From Clostridia bacterium (GTDB lineage Bacteria > Bacillota > Clostridia > Christensenellales > Borkfalkiaceae), in the NCBI GenBank assembly GCA_900767885.1, contig CAAGAU010000030.1:1-34294 (forward strand): DNA of 34,294 nt, read 5' to 3'. How positions within the stretch are numbered: position 1 is the stretch's first letter; the number at the start of each line of letters is the position of its first letter. The notes under the pieces were generated by a model. That model made no database searches. It had not been told where the DNA came from and worked only from the letters and a program-made list of their open reading frames with translations. Positions 34,006-34,294 of this stretch are shown piece by piece. Position numbers and translations under genes: made by a program.

Positions 34006-34294
34006 AGCGTTGAGTGCCGCATAACAGCAGTTAAGAATCCCACCGAACAACTGAAAGAGCATATACTTTTCACTTAAGTCGTGGGATATTTCGCTTGCGC
34101 TCAATATGACGTGTTTTTTTGTTTTCTGTCATTCTGAACGACAGTGAAGAATCCCACCGAAGAAGTGCGGCGTATATGCCTTGATACTTTGGTCGTGGGA
34201 TATTTCGCTTACGCTCAATATGACGTGCTTTTTTTGTTTTCTGTCATTCTGAACGACAGTGAAGAATCCCACCGAAGAAGTGCGGCGTATATGC
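34006..34294 (-). repeat. Tandem family B elements, 115 bp period, cut by window end
   Basis: Three units are present. The first (34006-34113) begins with the end of family C (GCGTTGAGTGCCGCATAACAGCAG). The second spans 34126-34227, and the third starts at 34241 and is cut by the window edge. The second and third units are nearly identical and their CTGTCATTCTGAACGACAGTG segments are 115 bases apart. The spacer between units is GTG or GTGC followed by a T-rich stretch. No gene is present in this stretch. Confidence 0.82.

Noticed and set aside
34126..34294. Tandem repeats as a CRISPR array
   Set aside because: Units are about 100 bp inverted-repeat elements with near-identical content and no unique spacers; no cas genes are present.

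Overview
The window looks like a Bacillota (Clostridia) chromosome, probably from an uncultured spore-forming lineage. The evidence is the Gram-positive style gene set (rpmH-rnpA-yidD-yidC-jag, RqcP, a cysteine T-box), three sporulation genes (spoIIE, spoIVFA, spoIVFB), consensus sigma-A promoters with 16-17 bp spacers, and strong AGGAG ribosome sites on most genes. Apart from one MATE pump, one ABC exporter, a Sel1 protein and a BY-kinase, the genes are conserved housekeeping genes. No phage, transposase, CRISPR array, rRNA or tRNA gene was seen.

Layout. Positions 0.3-4.8 kb hold the minus-strand run dnaN, rpmH, rnpA, yidD, yidC, jag. Positions 4.8-5.1 kb look like the replication origin: an AT-rich tract, a run of TAG/TAA triplets (DnaA-trio) and near-consensus DnaA boxes, placed directly upstream of dnaN. 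No dnaA is present here; the other flank is rsmG. Positions 6.3-9.2 kb carry a MATE transporter convergent with, and overlapping, spoIVFB-spoIVFA. Positions 9.4-12.6 kb carry a Sel1-repeat gene behind a palindromic operator-like site, a BY-kinase/Wzz fusion, and queT with a short structured leader. Then come spoIIE (13.1-15.3 kb), the T-box controlled cysE-cysS operon (15.6-17.9 kb), serS, radA with the ispDF fusion, rqcP, rpoB-rpoC (22.8-30.6 kb), a LysR regulator, a 277 bp inverted-repeat element and an ABC exporter.

Nearly every gap without a gene is filled by dispersed repeats. Family A (about 155 bp, three hairpins, four copies) is accompanied by family B (about 103 bp, imperfect terminal inverted repeats beginning ACGTCAT, at seven loci and partly in tandem). 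Family C is about 130 bp and nested inside family B. There are also fragments resembling the CATTGCGAG...GCGGCAATC type. Two genes (cysS and the ABC exporter) end inside repeat-derived sequence that supplies their stop codons.

Functionally the window joins chromosome start-up (origin, sliding clamp), protein biogenesis (L34, RNase P, YidC/YidD/Jag, two aminoacyl-tRNA synthetases, RqcP, RNA polymerase), sporulation control (SpoIIE for sigma-F, SpoIVFA/B for sigma-K), isoprenoid synthesis (IspDF) and cysteine supply. The most unusual points are the origin without dnaA, the 277 bp multibranched element, the queT leader, the cysE start codon buried in the T-box terminator, and several genes whose -10 box lies only 6-7 bases before the ATG with no Shine-Dalgarno, which suggests leaderless mRNAs.
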